Shown piece after piece: positions 1 to 8,403 of a stretch of DNA of 64,000 nucleotides. A program made the translations under genes and the position numbers. Positions within the stretch are counted from its first letter, which is position 1. Each line of letters opens with the position of its first letter. The notes below the pieces were generated by a model. The model was not told where the DNA came from. It made no database searches and saw nothing but the letters and a program-made list of their open reading frames with translations. Source of the stretch: Micromonospora sp. R77 (lineage in GTDB: Bacteria > Actinomycetota > Actinomycetes > Mycobacteriales > Micromonosporaceae); the NCBI RefSeq assembly GCF_022747945.1, contig NZ_JALDST010000001.1:3286001-3350000 (forward strand), in the 5' to 3' direction.

Positions 1-1
1 G

Positions 2-184
2 TGCTTCTTCGGCATTCCGCCGCAGCGGCTGGACGCCTACCGCGAGGCGTTCGGGGTGCCCGAGGAGTACCAGCCGATCGGCGCGGTCACGGTGGGTTAC
101 CGGTCACCCGACCATCGGTCACCGTCGCTGCGCCGGGGTCGGCGACCGGTCGACGAGGTGGTCCGCCGGGGCCGCTGGAGTTGA
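2..184 (+). CDS. Nitroreductase family protein, C-terminal fragment
   Basis: The reading frame is open from the left edge and ends at TGA 182-184, giving about 60 residues of a C-terminus; the start lies outside the window. The tail has the motifs GIPPQRLDAYREAFGVP, IGAVTVGY and a basic RRGRRPVDEVVRRGRW ending, which resemble the end of actinobacterial FMN-dependent nitroreductases of the BluB/nitroreductase fold. The flavin-binding N-terminal half is not visible, so substrate and cofactor cannot be judged. The family call rests on these tail motifs alone. Confidence 0.6.
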   Translation, partial: CFFGIPPQRLDAYREAFGVPEEYQPIGAVTVGYRSPDHRSPSLRRGRRPVDEVVRRGRWS

Positions 185-265
185 CGCGGTTCGGGTCGCC
201 CGCACCGGGTACGGGCGGTAGCGAACCCGACATGAGGGAGTAAAACGCGGTGTGGCGGGGGCGGC

Positions 266-271
266 TAGGCT
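266..271 (+). promoter_or_regulatory. Candidate -10 box (TAGGCT)
   Basis: TAGGCT matches the actinobacterial TANNNT -10 pattern and lies about 90 nt upstream of the GTG start at 363. The same hexamer precedes serine dehydratase (3334) and the RpiR regulator (27369). No convincing -35 was seen. Confidence 0.35.
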
Positions 272-362
272 GGCACGGACATCATCAGCCGCGCCGCGCG
301 GTGCCCCGCCGTGCACCGGCCGGGCGCCACGGTGCGGCCGGGCGAGGGGGAGGGAGCGTGCC

Positions 363-668
363 GTGATCTTCAGAGCGGTCCGGGACGGACGTCCCTACCC
401 GGAGCACAACCTCACGCTCAAGCAGTGGGCGGAGATCCCGCCGCGACCGCTGCGGCTGGACCAGCTCATCACCACCAAGCGGGAGCTCGCGCTCGACAAG
501 CTCCTCGCCGAGGACTCCACCTTCTACGGCGACCTCTTCCCGCACGTGGTGCAGTGGAACGGCGGCCTCTATCTGGAGGACGGCCTGCACCGGGCGCTGC
601 GCGCGGCGCTCCAGCAGCGCAACCAGATCCACGCCCGGGTGCTGGTGCTCAGCGGCCAGCCCGAGTGA
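363..668 (+). CDS. VapB-family antitoxin-like small conserved actinobacterial protein
   Basis: This encodes 101 residues. GTG 363 was chosen because a purine-rich GGGGGAGGGAG lies just upstream and the protein then begins MIFRAVRDGRPYPEH, the conserved start of this family. Conserved blocks include LDQLITTKRELALDKLL, DSTFYGDLFPHVV and LYLEDGLHRALRAALQQR. Databases often label such proteins VapB-type antitoxins, but there is no PIN-domain toxin beside it and I see no clear DNA-binding domain. It may instead be a ParB-like-fold house protein; its actual role is unknown. Confidence 0.7.
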   Translation: MIFRAVRDGRPYPEHNLTLKQWAEIPPRPLRLDQLITTKRELALDKLLAEDSTFYGDLFPHVVQWNGGLYLEDGLHRALRAALQQRNQIHARVLVLSGQPE

Positions 669-744
669 CGCCGGCGGTTCCACCACGTGGTCCCGGCGGT
701 CGGGCCGCGTGACGGCGGCCTGAAGAGTCGTTAAGGTGGCGGCC

Positions 745-1905
745 ATGAGCCCTCTCGACCTGCTCGACATCGACGCGTCGCTGAGCGAGGAGGAGCGGCA
801 GATCCGGGCCGTCGTGCGCCAGCTCGTCGACGACCGGGTACGCCCGCACGTCGCCGGCTGGTACGAGGACGGTCAGGTACCGGCCCGCGAGCTGGCCCGC
901 GAGTTCGGCAAGCTCGGCCTGCTCGGCATGCACCTGACCGGGTACGGCTGCGCCGGCGCCTCCGCCGTCGCGTACGGGCTGGCCTGCCTGGAGCTGGAGG
1001 CCGGCGACTCCGGCGTCCGCTCCCTGGTCTCGGTGCAGGGCTCACTCGCCATGTACGCCATCTGGCGTTTCGGCAGCGAGGAGCAGAAGCAGCGCTGGCT
1101 GCCCGCGATGGCGGCCGGCGAGGCGATCGGCTGCTTCGGGCTGACCGAGCCGGACCACGGCTCCGATCCGGCGTCGATGGCCACCCGGGCCCGCCGCGAC
1201 GGCGACGACTGGATCCTCAACGGCAGCAAGATGTGGATCACCAACGCGCCGATCGCCGACGTGGCCGTGATCTGGGCGCGCACCGACGAGGGCGTGCGGG
1301 GTTTCGCCGTAGCCATGGACACGCCGGGGGTGACGGCCCGCGAGATCCGGCACAAGATGTCGCTGCGCGCGTCGCTGACCGGCGAGATCGCCCTCGACGA
1401 CGTGCGGCTGCCCGCAGACGCCCGGCTGCCCGAGGCGGTCGGGCTGAAGGCGCCGCTGAGCTGCCTGACCGAGGCCCGGCACGGCATCGTCTGGGGTGCG
1501 CTCGGCGCGGCCCGCGACTGCCTGGAGACGGCCCTGTCGTACGCGACCACCCGCACCCAGTTCGGCCGGCCGCTGGCCGGCTTCCAGCTCACCCAGGCCA
1601 AGCTCGCCGACATGGCGGTCGAGTGGAACAAGGGCCTGCTGCTGGCGCTGCACCTGGGCCGCCTCGCCGACGCCGGCCGGCTCCGCCCCGACCAGGTCAG
1701 CGTGGGCAAGCTGAACAACGTCCGGGAGGCGATCGCGATCGCCCGGGAGTGCCGCACGATCCTCGGCGCCAACGGCGTCTCCGGCGAGTACCCGGTGATG
1801 CGGCACGCCAACAACCTGGAGAGCGTGCTGACCTACGAGGGCACCTCGGAGATCCACCAGCTGGTCATCGGGCAGCGCCTCACCGGCCTGTCCGCCTTCG
1901 CCTGA
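745..1905 (+). CDS. Acyl-CoA dehydrogenase, glutaryl-CoA dehydrogenase type
   Basis: This is a 386-residue FAD-dependent acyl-CoA dehydrogenase of normal family length. The FAD/substrate motif CFGLTEPDHGSDP sits near residues 130-142, and the C-terminal YEGTSEIHQLVIGQ block carries the expected catalytic glutamate at about residue 365. That Glu position and the closing sequence are typical of the glutaryl-CoA dehydrogenase branch (lysine/tryptophan breakdown to crotonyl-CoA), although isobutyryl- or other short-chain substrates are possible. ATG 745 lies 7 nt after TAAGGT, so the transcript may be leaderless; a GTG at 736 is the alternative start. No partner genes of the pathway are adjacent. 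Confidence 0.88.
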   Translation: MSPLDLLDIDASLSEEERQIRAVVRQLVDDRVRPHVAGWYEDGQVPARELAREFGKLGLLGMHLTGYGCAGASAVAYGLACLELEAGDSGVRSLVSVQGSLAMYAIWRFGSEEQKQRWLPAMAAGEAIGCFGLTEPDHGSDPASMATRARRDGDDWILNGSKMWITNAPIADVAVIWARTDEGVRGFAVAMDTPGVTAREIRHKMSLRASLTGEIALDDVRLPADARLPEAVGLKAPLSCLTEARHGIVWGALGAARDCLETALSYATTRTQFGRPLAGFQLTQAKLADMAVEWNKGLLLALHLGRLADAGRLRPDQVSVGKLNNVREAIAIARECRTILGANGVSGEYPVMRHANNLESVLTYEGTSEIHQLVIGQRLTGLSAFA

Positions 1906-2005
1906 CCTGCGCCGTTCACCCGTTCGGGTTGCTCGCCGGGCGGGTGTCGCACAGTGGCCGTAACGTCATCACCAGTCGATGTTTCTGACGAGGACGGTGA
2001 GGGCG

Positions 2006-2764
2006 ATGGCCCGCGACGGTGACATCAACGAGCCCACCAGGGAGTTCCCCGGTTATCCGACCGGTGAGTCGCTGCGGGAGCGGTCCGACGTCCCTGCCGA
2101 CCCGACACCGGGGCGGCCCGGGGGCGGGGCGACCCGGGGCCTGCTGGCGGTGCTCGGCGCGGCGGCGCTCGCGGTGGTGGTGCTGCTCGGCGTGCAGGCC
2201 ACCGGGATCCTGCCGGACTTCCGCAACCCGTTCGCCAAGGAGCAGACCGACCGCAGCCAGCCGCCGCTGCTCAAGTCGATCCGCGACCTCAGCCGTTACG
2301 TCGCCGCCGAGGGCAACTTCCAGGTCGTCGTCGACCTGCAGAAGGACCGGAACAACGTGCCGGCGTTCCTGCTCAACGAGCGGACGCTCTTCGTCGGGGC
2401 CGGCAGCGTCGAGGCGTACGTCGACTTCGCCAAGATCGCCGACGGAGCGGTGGTGGAGTCCGCCGACGGCAAGTCGGTCGAGATCAAGCTGCCCGCGCCG
2501 CAGCTCGGCGAGACCAACCTCGACCTGGAGAAGAGCTATGTCTTCGCCGAGCAGCGCGGCCTGATCAACCGGATCAACGACCTGGTCGCCGGTGACCCCA
2601 ACAAGCAGCAGCAGGTCTACAAACTGGCCGAGGACAAGATCACCGCCGCCGCCCGGGACAGCGGGCTCACCGCCCGCGCCCAGGAGAACACCCGCAAGAT
2701 GCTGGAGGGCCTGCTCCGCTCCCTGGGCTACGAGAAGGTCACCGTCACCTACACCGCCCCCTGA
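2006..2764 (+). CDS. DUF4230 membrane-anchored protein
   Basis: This encodes 252 residues. A polar, Pro-rich N-terminal tail of about 44 residues is followed by one hydrophobic segment (about 45-67) and a conserved extracytoplasmic domain with ERTLFVGAGSVEAYVDF and KSYVFAEQRGLINRI. These features match DUF4230, a family of single-pass proteins of unknown function. ATG 2006 is preceded by a GTGAGGG purine stretch. It is the last plus-strand gene before a hairpin with a short T run (2795-2824). Topology is inferred from the hydrophobic segment only. Confidence 0.8.
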   Translation: MARDGDINEPTREFPGYPTGESLRERSDVPADPTPGRPGGGATRGLLAVLGAAALAVVVLLGVQATGILPDFRNPFAKEQTDRSQPPLLKSIRDLSRYVAAEGNFQVVVDLQKDRNNVPAFLLNERTLFVGAGSVEAYVDFAKIADGAVVESADGKSVEIKLPAPQLGETNLDLEKSYVFAEQRGLINRINDLVAGDPNKQQQVYKLAEDKITAAARDSGLTARAQENTRKMLEGLLRSLGYEKVTVTYTAP

Positions 2765-2794
2765 CGCGCACCCCCCGCTCGCTCACCCGTCCGC

Positions 2795-2824
2795 CCGCCC
2801 GCCTCAGGGGGCGGGCGGCATTTT
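2795..2824 (+). terminator. Rho-independent-like terminator after DUF4230
   Basis: A perfect 9-bp GC stem (CCGCCCGCC at 2795-2803 with GGCGGGCGG at 2810-2818) and 6-nt loop is followed by CATTTT. It lies 31 nt after the DUF4230 stop codon. Confidence 0.75.
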
Positions 2825-2844
2825 CACGGAAAGCGGCCCCATTC
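2821..2844 (+). repeat. Half copy of the TTCACGGAAAG palindromic repeat family
   Basis: The block TTTTCACGGAAAGCGG continuing to CATTC matches the left arm of the element at 58437-58490 with only two differences over 24 nt, and the arms at 27286-27337 more loosely. The right arm is missing here, so this is a solo half-element. Confidence 0.6.
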
Positions 2845-2850
2845 GCGACG

Positions 2851-2885
2851 GCGAGGCACCGGATTCAGAGAAACCGGTGCCTCGC
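2851..2885. terminator. 12-bp perfect inverted repeat between convergent genes
   Basis: GCGAGGCACCGG (2851-2862) and CCGGTGCCTCGC (2874-2885) form a perfect 12-bp stem around an 11-nt loop. It lies just beyond the stop of the minus-strand PspC gene and after the DUF4230 terminator. There is no T run, so it could be a non-canonical terminator or the remains of a repeat. Confidence 0.5.
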
Positions 2886-2911
2886 GCGCGTCGACGGGGG
2901 ACGGGCGGGGG

Positions 2912-3112
2912 TCAGTAGCGGGTGTGGGTGTCCTCGTTCGGCATCAGGATCCAGAGGACCAGGTAGACGATCACCTGGGTGCCGGGCAGCAGCAGCGACA
3001 GCAGGAACAGCAGCCGGATCATGCCGGCCGACATGCCGAACCGCTGGGCGAGGCCGGCGCAGACACCGGCGAGCATGCGCCCCTGACGGGGCCGGACCAG
3101 TTTGCGACTCAT
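2912..3112 (-). CDS. PspC-domain small membrane protein
   Basis: This encodes 66 residues covering one PspC domain: the LVRPRQGRMLAGVCAGLAQRFG motif, then a hydrophobic hairpin (residues about 28-55) with YLVLWILMPNED at the end. PspC proteins are inner-membrane stress sensors or regulators; stand-alone short forms are common in actinobacteria and their role is unsettled. ATG 3112 was preferred to an upstream in-frame ATG because GGGAG lies 7 nt before it and the family normally begins MSRKLVRP. No PspA or sensor kinase is adjacent. Confidence 0.85.
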   Translation of the reverse strand: MSRKLVRPRQGRMLAGVCAGLAQRFGMSAGMIRLLFLLSLLLPGTQVIVYLVLWILMPNEDTHTRY

Positions 3113-3447
3113 CGTCGTACTCCCACTCTGCGGCGATCCGCCGCGCTGCACTCAACGGTAGGAAGGGGCGCCCACCGCGCCCTCGGCCGCGAGGAGGAGC
3201 GGCGGCCCCGGCACCCGTAGGTGCTTACCCCGCCGGGTCCCCGCCGACCCTTCCCCTGGTGCCCCCGTGCCGGAATGTGCGGGGTTGCGGAGGGGGCGGG
3301 GTGCGCGCGGGAATGTGGGGTGAGCTGGGCGGGTAGGCTCGCCGGTCGGGCGCCCACACCCCGGGCCTCCACCAGCCGTCCCGGACCCGGGGCGGCACGA
3401 CCGGGCCGGACTCCGCACAACGGGTACGACGGCGAGGAAGCGCAGCC
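3113..3447. other. Intergenic region between PspC and sdaA (335 nt)
   Basis: This gap separates the divergent PspC and serine dehydratase genes. It holds a TAGGCT -10 candidate at 3334-3339 for sdaA, implying a leader of about 100 nt. On the other strand TACCGT near 3157-3162 is a possible -10 for PspC. I see no RNA gene, riboswitch or further open reading frame with a believable start. Confidence 0.5.
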
Positions 3448-4818
<1,371 letters not shown>

Positions 4819-4827
4819 CCCCGATGG

Positions 4828-4846
4828 GGTGACCCGGCCGGTCACC
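4828..4846 (+). terminator. Short inverted repeat after sdaA
   Basis: GGTGACC and GGTCACC, 7-bp perfect arms separated by CGGCC, begin 10 nt after the sdaA stop. It could weakly attenuate readthrough into the exporter operon; there is no T run. Confidence 0.35.
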
Positions 4847-4883
4847 GCCGCCGAGCGGCGACGGCGCGGGCGAGGATGGGGTG

Positions 4884-5711
4884 GTGACGACAGGCGTCGC
4901 GGCGCTCTGGTCGGCCCGCAACTCGCTGCGCATCCTGGTGAAGCGGGACCTCGCGGTGAAGTACCAGCAGTCCGTGCTGGGCTACTTCTGGTCGCTGATC
5001 GAGCCGCTGGGCATGGGTCTGATCTACTGGTTCGTCTTCGGCGTGCTCTATTCCGGGGCGACCCGTCGGCACCTGGGCGACGCGGCGGGCTCGTATCCGC
5101 TCTTCCTGATCACCGGCATCTTCGCCTGGATGTGGGCCAGTTCGGCGCTCAACGAGGCGACGAACGCGCTGACCGGCCAGGCCCGGCTGATCACCACGAT
5201 GAACGTGCCCCGGCAGGTCTTCCCGATCGGCCGGGTCACCGGCCGGTTCGCCGAGTACGCCGCCGGCCTGCCCATCCTGCTCGGCATCGCGGCGATCTAC
5301 GCCTGGCACGGGAAGATCCGCTTCGGCTGGTCGCTGCTCGCCCTGCCGCTGGCCGTGGCGGTGCAACTGGTGCTGCTGGTGGGGATCGCCCTGCTGCTGT
5401 CGGCGTTCAACGTGCTGATGCGGGACATCGAGCGGTTCATGCGGCTGATCATCCGGCTGCTCTTCTACGCCACCCCGATCATCTATCCGCTCAGCCTGGT
5501 CCGGGAGTCCGGCATGCCGACCTGGGTGAAGGTGGCGTACGAGCTGAACCCGCTGGTCGGGATCTTCCAGCTGCACCACTCGATCTGGTATCCGGACGAG
5601 TTCCCCGACGCCTGGCTGCTCGCCACCACCGTGCTGGGCAGCCTGCTGGTGCTGGCGGCCGGCTGGTGGGCGTTCGGCCGGCTGGAACCGGCCGTGCTCA
5701 AGGAACTGTGA
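4884..5711 (+). CDS. ABC-2 type permease of a cell-wall polysaccharide/teichoic acid exporter (TagG-like)
   Basis: This is a 275-residue integral membrane protein with about six hydrophobic segments. The conserved SVLGYFWSLIEPLGMGLIYWFVFG opening (read here as two adjoining blocks) and the LNPLVGIFQLHHSIWY C-terminal motif are typical of ABC-2 permeases that export lipid-linked O-antigen or wall teichoic acid. It forms the channel with the ATPase that follows, whose ATG shares the A of this gene's TGA stop. Two GTG codons (4881 and 4884) are possible starts; 4884 has GAGG at a normal 8-nt spacing. Confidence 0.9.
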   Translation: MTTGVAALWSARNSLRILVKRDLAVKYQQSVLGYFWSLIEPLGMGLIYWFVFGVLYSGATRRHLGDAAGSYPLFLITGIFAWMWASSALNEATNALTGQARLITTMNVPRQVFPIGRVTGRFAEYAAGLPILLGIAAIYAWHGKIRFGWSLLALPLAVAVQLVLLVGIALLLSAFNVLMRDIERFMRLIIRLLFYATPIIYPLSLVRESGMPTWVKVAYELNPLVGIFQLHHSIWYPDEFPDAWLLATTVLGSLLVLAAGWWAFGRLEPAVLKEL

Positions 5712-6454
5712 TGCCGCCGATCATCGAGGCCGACGGTCTGGGCATCCGGTTCGTGCGCAACCGGCGCCGGCAGTTGCGGCTGCGGGAGCTGCTGATCCAC
5801 CGGGACGGCCGGAAGGCCGACGCCGGCCAGTTCTGGCCGCTGCGGGACGTGTCGTTCCGGATCGAGCCGGGCGACACGGTCGGGGTGGTGGGGCGCAACG
5901 GCACCGGCAAGAGCACCCTGCTGCGGCTGATCGCCGGGGTGCTGATCCCCGACGAGGGCCGGATCCGGGTCCGGGGTGACGTGGCCCCGCTGCTGGAGCT
6001 CTCGGCGGGTTTCTCCAACGACCTGACCGGCCGGGAGAACCTCTATCTGGTCGGCGGCCTGCACGGGCTCTCCACCGGCTACCTGCGCCGGCACTTCGAC
6101 GAGATCGTCTCGTTCGCCGGTGAGCAGATCGAACGGTCCATCGACACCACGGTCCGGCACTACTCGTCGGGGATGAAGGTCCGGTTGGGCTTCGCGGTGA
6201 TCGCGCACCTGCCGCATCCCATCCTGCTCGTGGACGAGGTGACCGCGGTCGGGGACGCCGAGTTCCGCGCCAAGTGCTATGCGACCATCGAGCGACTTCT
6301 CGCGGAAGGGCGCACGCTGGTGCTGGTGTCACACAACGAAAAGGACCTCACCCGGTTCTGTCGTCGGGGGCTCTATCTCGACGCCGGCCGGCTGACGGTC
6401 GACGGGACGATCGACGAGGCACTGGCCGCCTACGCCGGCGCGGCGCAGCGGTGA
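5711..6454 (+). CDS. ABC transporter ATP-binding protein for polysaccharide/teichoic acid export (TagH-like)
   Basis: This 247-residue ATPase has Walker A GRNGTGKST, signature YSSGMKVRLGFA and Walker B ILLVDEVTAVGD. The VDEVTAVGD and SHNEKDLTRFCRRGLYLDAG wording is specific to the TagH/Wzt/RfbE group. The extra Wzt C-terminal carbohydrate-binding domain is absent, as in TagH-type transporters. It overlaps the permease stop by one base and itself overlaps the next gene's GTG start (6451), so the three are translationally coupled. Substrate is inferred from the neighbours: a glycerol-phosphate-type polymer. Confidence 0.92.
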   Translation: MPPIIEADGLGIRFVRNRRRQLRLRELLIHRDGRKADAGQFWPLRDVSFRIEPGDTVGVVGRNGTGKSTLLRLIAGVLIPDEGRIRVRGDVAPLLELSAGFSNDLTGRENLYLVGGLHGLSTGYLRRHFDEIVSFAGEQIERSIDTTVRHYSSGMKVRLGFAVIAHLPHPILLVDEVTAVGDAEFRAKCYATIERLLAEGRTLVLVSHNEKDLTRFCRRGLYLDAGRLTVDGTIDEALAAYAGAAQR

Positions 6455-8376
6455 CGCTCGCGATCGTGCTCGCCGCCGACGCGGCGGGCGGGACGGGTGA
6501 CGCCGCGCAGCGGCTGGCGGAGCAGTGGCGGCGGGCCGGGGCGACCGACGTGCGGGTCGCCGCCGACCTGGCCGAGCTGGCCGCGCTGGTGAGCACTCAG
6601 AACGCTGCGGTGCTGGTCAGCGGCACCGATCTGGTGGCGCACACCGCCGTCCTGCGGCACCTGGCGACGAGCCCGGTCGGCCCGACGGTGGCGCTGGTGC
6701 TCACCGATCCGCCAGGGGTCGGTCAGGTGGCGGTCCGTGAGGAGCGCGGCCAGGTGGTGGCGGTGGGCGCCCCGGGCGAGCTGCCCGACGCCACCGGCGT
6801 CTTCGGCGGCGCGTTCCGCGTCGGCCCGGACGACCTGCCCGCCCTGGCCGCCGCCGCCCGCGCGGCCACCACCACGACCACGGCGTCCGCGGTGGACCGG
6901 CTCTTCGCCGATCTCACGGCGCGCGGCACGTTGACCTTCGCCCACCGGGTACGCCTGCTCGTCGCGCACCGGGCCACCGACCCGGCCGACCGGGCCACCG
7001 CCGAGGCGGCGGTCGCCGTGGTCGACGAGGACAGGGCGGAACTGCGGCTCTCGGTCAAGGAGCGGGACGACTTCTTCACCACCTTCTTCGTCAGCACCTG
7101 GTCGGTGTACGTGACGAAGGCCGCGGCCCGGATCGGGCTGGGCCCGACGGCGGTCACCATGATCTCGGTGGTCTTCGCGGTGGCGGCGGCGGTGCTCTTC
7201 GGCGTCGGCGGGCGGCCCGCGTTGGTTGCCGGTGCGGTCCTGCTCTACCTGGGTTTCGTGCTGGACTGCGTGGACGGCCAGTTGGCCCGCTACACCCGGC
7301 ACTTCAGCGCCTGGGGTGGCTGGCTGGACACCATGGCCGACCGGGCGAAGGAATACGTGGTCTACGCCGGTCTCGGCTACGGCGCCACGCACGCCGGGTT
7401 CCGCTACGGCTGGGCCCTCGCGATCGCCGCGATCACCCTGCAGACCGTCCGGCACATGACCGACACCTGGTACGGCGTGCTGCACGACGAGGCGGCCCGG
7501 CGACCCCGCCCGGCGACTCCCGACACCGGTGGGATCGGCGGGAAGTTGAACGCCGCGTCGACGAAGGTGCAGGCGGACACCGGCTCGGTGTCGTACTGGC
7601 TGAAGCGGACGGTGGTCTTCCCGATCGGGGAGCGGTGGGCGCTGATGGCGCTGGCCGCCGCGCTCTTCGGCCCGCTGGTGGCGCTGGTGGCGGTGCTGGT
7701 CTGGGGGACGCTGGCGTTCGCGTACACCGGGGCGTTGCGGACGCTGCGGGCCCGCTGGATGCGGGTGCCGGTGCTGACCACGGTCGACACCGGCCTCTAC
7801 CGGGACGACGGCCGGCTGGCCCGCATCCTGCCGGCCGCTCGGGGGCCGCTGGCGCTGGCGATGCTCGGCGCGCTCGGCGCGGCGGGGCTGCTGCTCTGGG
7901 CGTTGCTGACCGTGCACGACGGCGGGCAGCTGCCGGGCTGGGCCGTGCCGCTGGGGCTGCTGGTGCTGCTGGCCGGCGCGTCCGGAGCGCGGGCGGCGCA
8001 CGACGGGCCGCTGGACTGGCTGGTCCCGGCGGCGCTGCGGGCCGGGGAGTTCCTCTTCGCGATCGCCGTCGGGGTGGCGGGCCGCGCGCCGGCCTGGCTG
8101 ATCTTCGGGTACGTCTTCGTGCTCACCCTGCACCACTACGACCTGACCGCCCGGTTGGAGAAGCGGCAGGAGGCCCCGCCGCTGCACGCCGCCACGCTGG
8201 GCTGGGAGGGGCGGTCGGGGCTGCTGGCCGTCGGGTCAATCGTCGGAATCACGAGTATTGCTCTGGCTACACTCGGTACGTACCTTCTCGTGGTTTTCGT
8301 CGCGAGCGTGGTCCTCGCCTGGGTGGTCCTGCCGGCCCGCGCCCGACGGACGCCGGCCGCCGTTCGGCGGGGGTGA
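6451..8376 (+). CDS. CDP-alcohol phosphatidyltransferase with N-terminal extension and DUF5941-like C-terminus
   Basis: This is a 641-residue membrane enzyme. The CDP-alcohol phosphotransferase signature DGxxARx8GxxxDxxxD is complete at residues 275-297 (DGQLAR, then G, D and D of GGWLDTMAD). About 220 residues precede it and resemble a degenerate nucleotidyltransferase: the start LAIVLAADAAGGTGD stands where a cytidylyltransferase glycine-rich loop would be, followed by LVSGTDLV. The C-terminal ~230 residues add further membrane segments. It may make a CDP-linked or phosphodiester lipid intermediate for the exported polymer. GTG 6451 overlaps the preceding stop. Confidence 0.82.
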   Translation: MTLAIVLAADAAGGTGDAAQRLAEQWRRAGATDVRVAADLAELAALVSTQNAAVLVSGTDLVAHTAVLRHLATSPVGPTVALVLTDPPGVGQVAVREERGQVVAVGAPGELPDATGVFGGAFRVGPDDLPALAAAARAATTTTTASAVDRLFADLTARGTLTFAHRVRLLVAHRATDPADRATAEAAVAVVDEDRAELRLSVKERDDFFTTFFVSTWSVYVTKAAARIGLGPTAVTMISVVFAVAAAVLFGVGGRPALVAGAVLLYLGFVLDCVDGQLARYTRHFSAWGGWLDTMADRAKEYVVYAGLGYGATHAGFRYGWALAIAAITLQTVRHMTDTWYGVLHDEAARRPRPATPDTGGIGGKLNAASTKVQADTGSVSYWLKRTVVFPIGERWALMALAAALFGPLVALVAVLVWGTLAFAYTGALRTLRARWMRVPVLTTVDTGLYRDDGRLARILPAARGPLALAMLGALGAAGLLLWALLTVHDGGQLPGWAVPLGLLVLLAGASGARAAHDGPLDWLVPAALRAGEFLFAIAVGVAGRAPAWLIFGYVFVLTLHHYDLTARLEKRQEAPPLHAATLGWEGRSGLLAVGSIVGITSIALATLGTYLLVVFVASVVLAWVVLPARARRTPAAVRRG

Positions 8377-8403
8377 CCGCTCGCCGGGCTGACGGAGGCC
8401 GGG

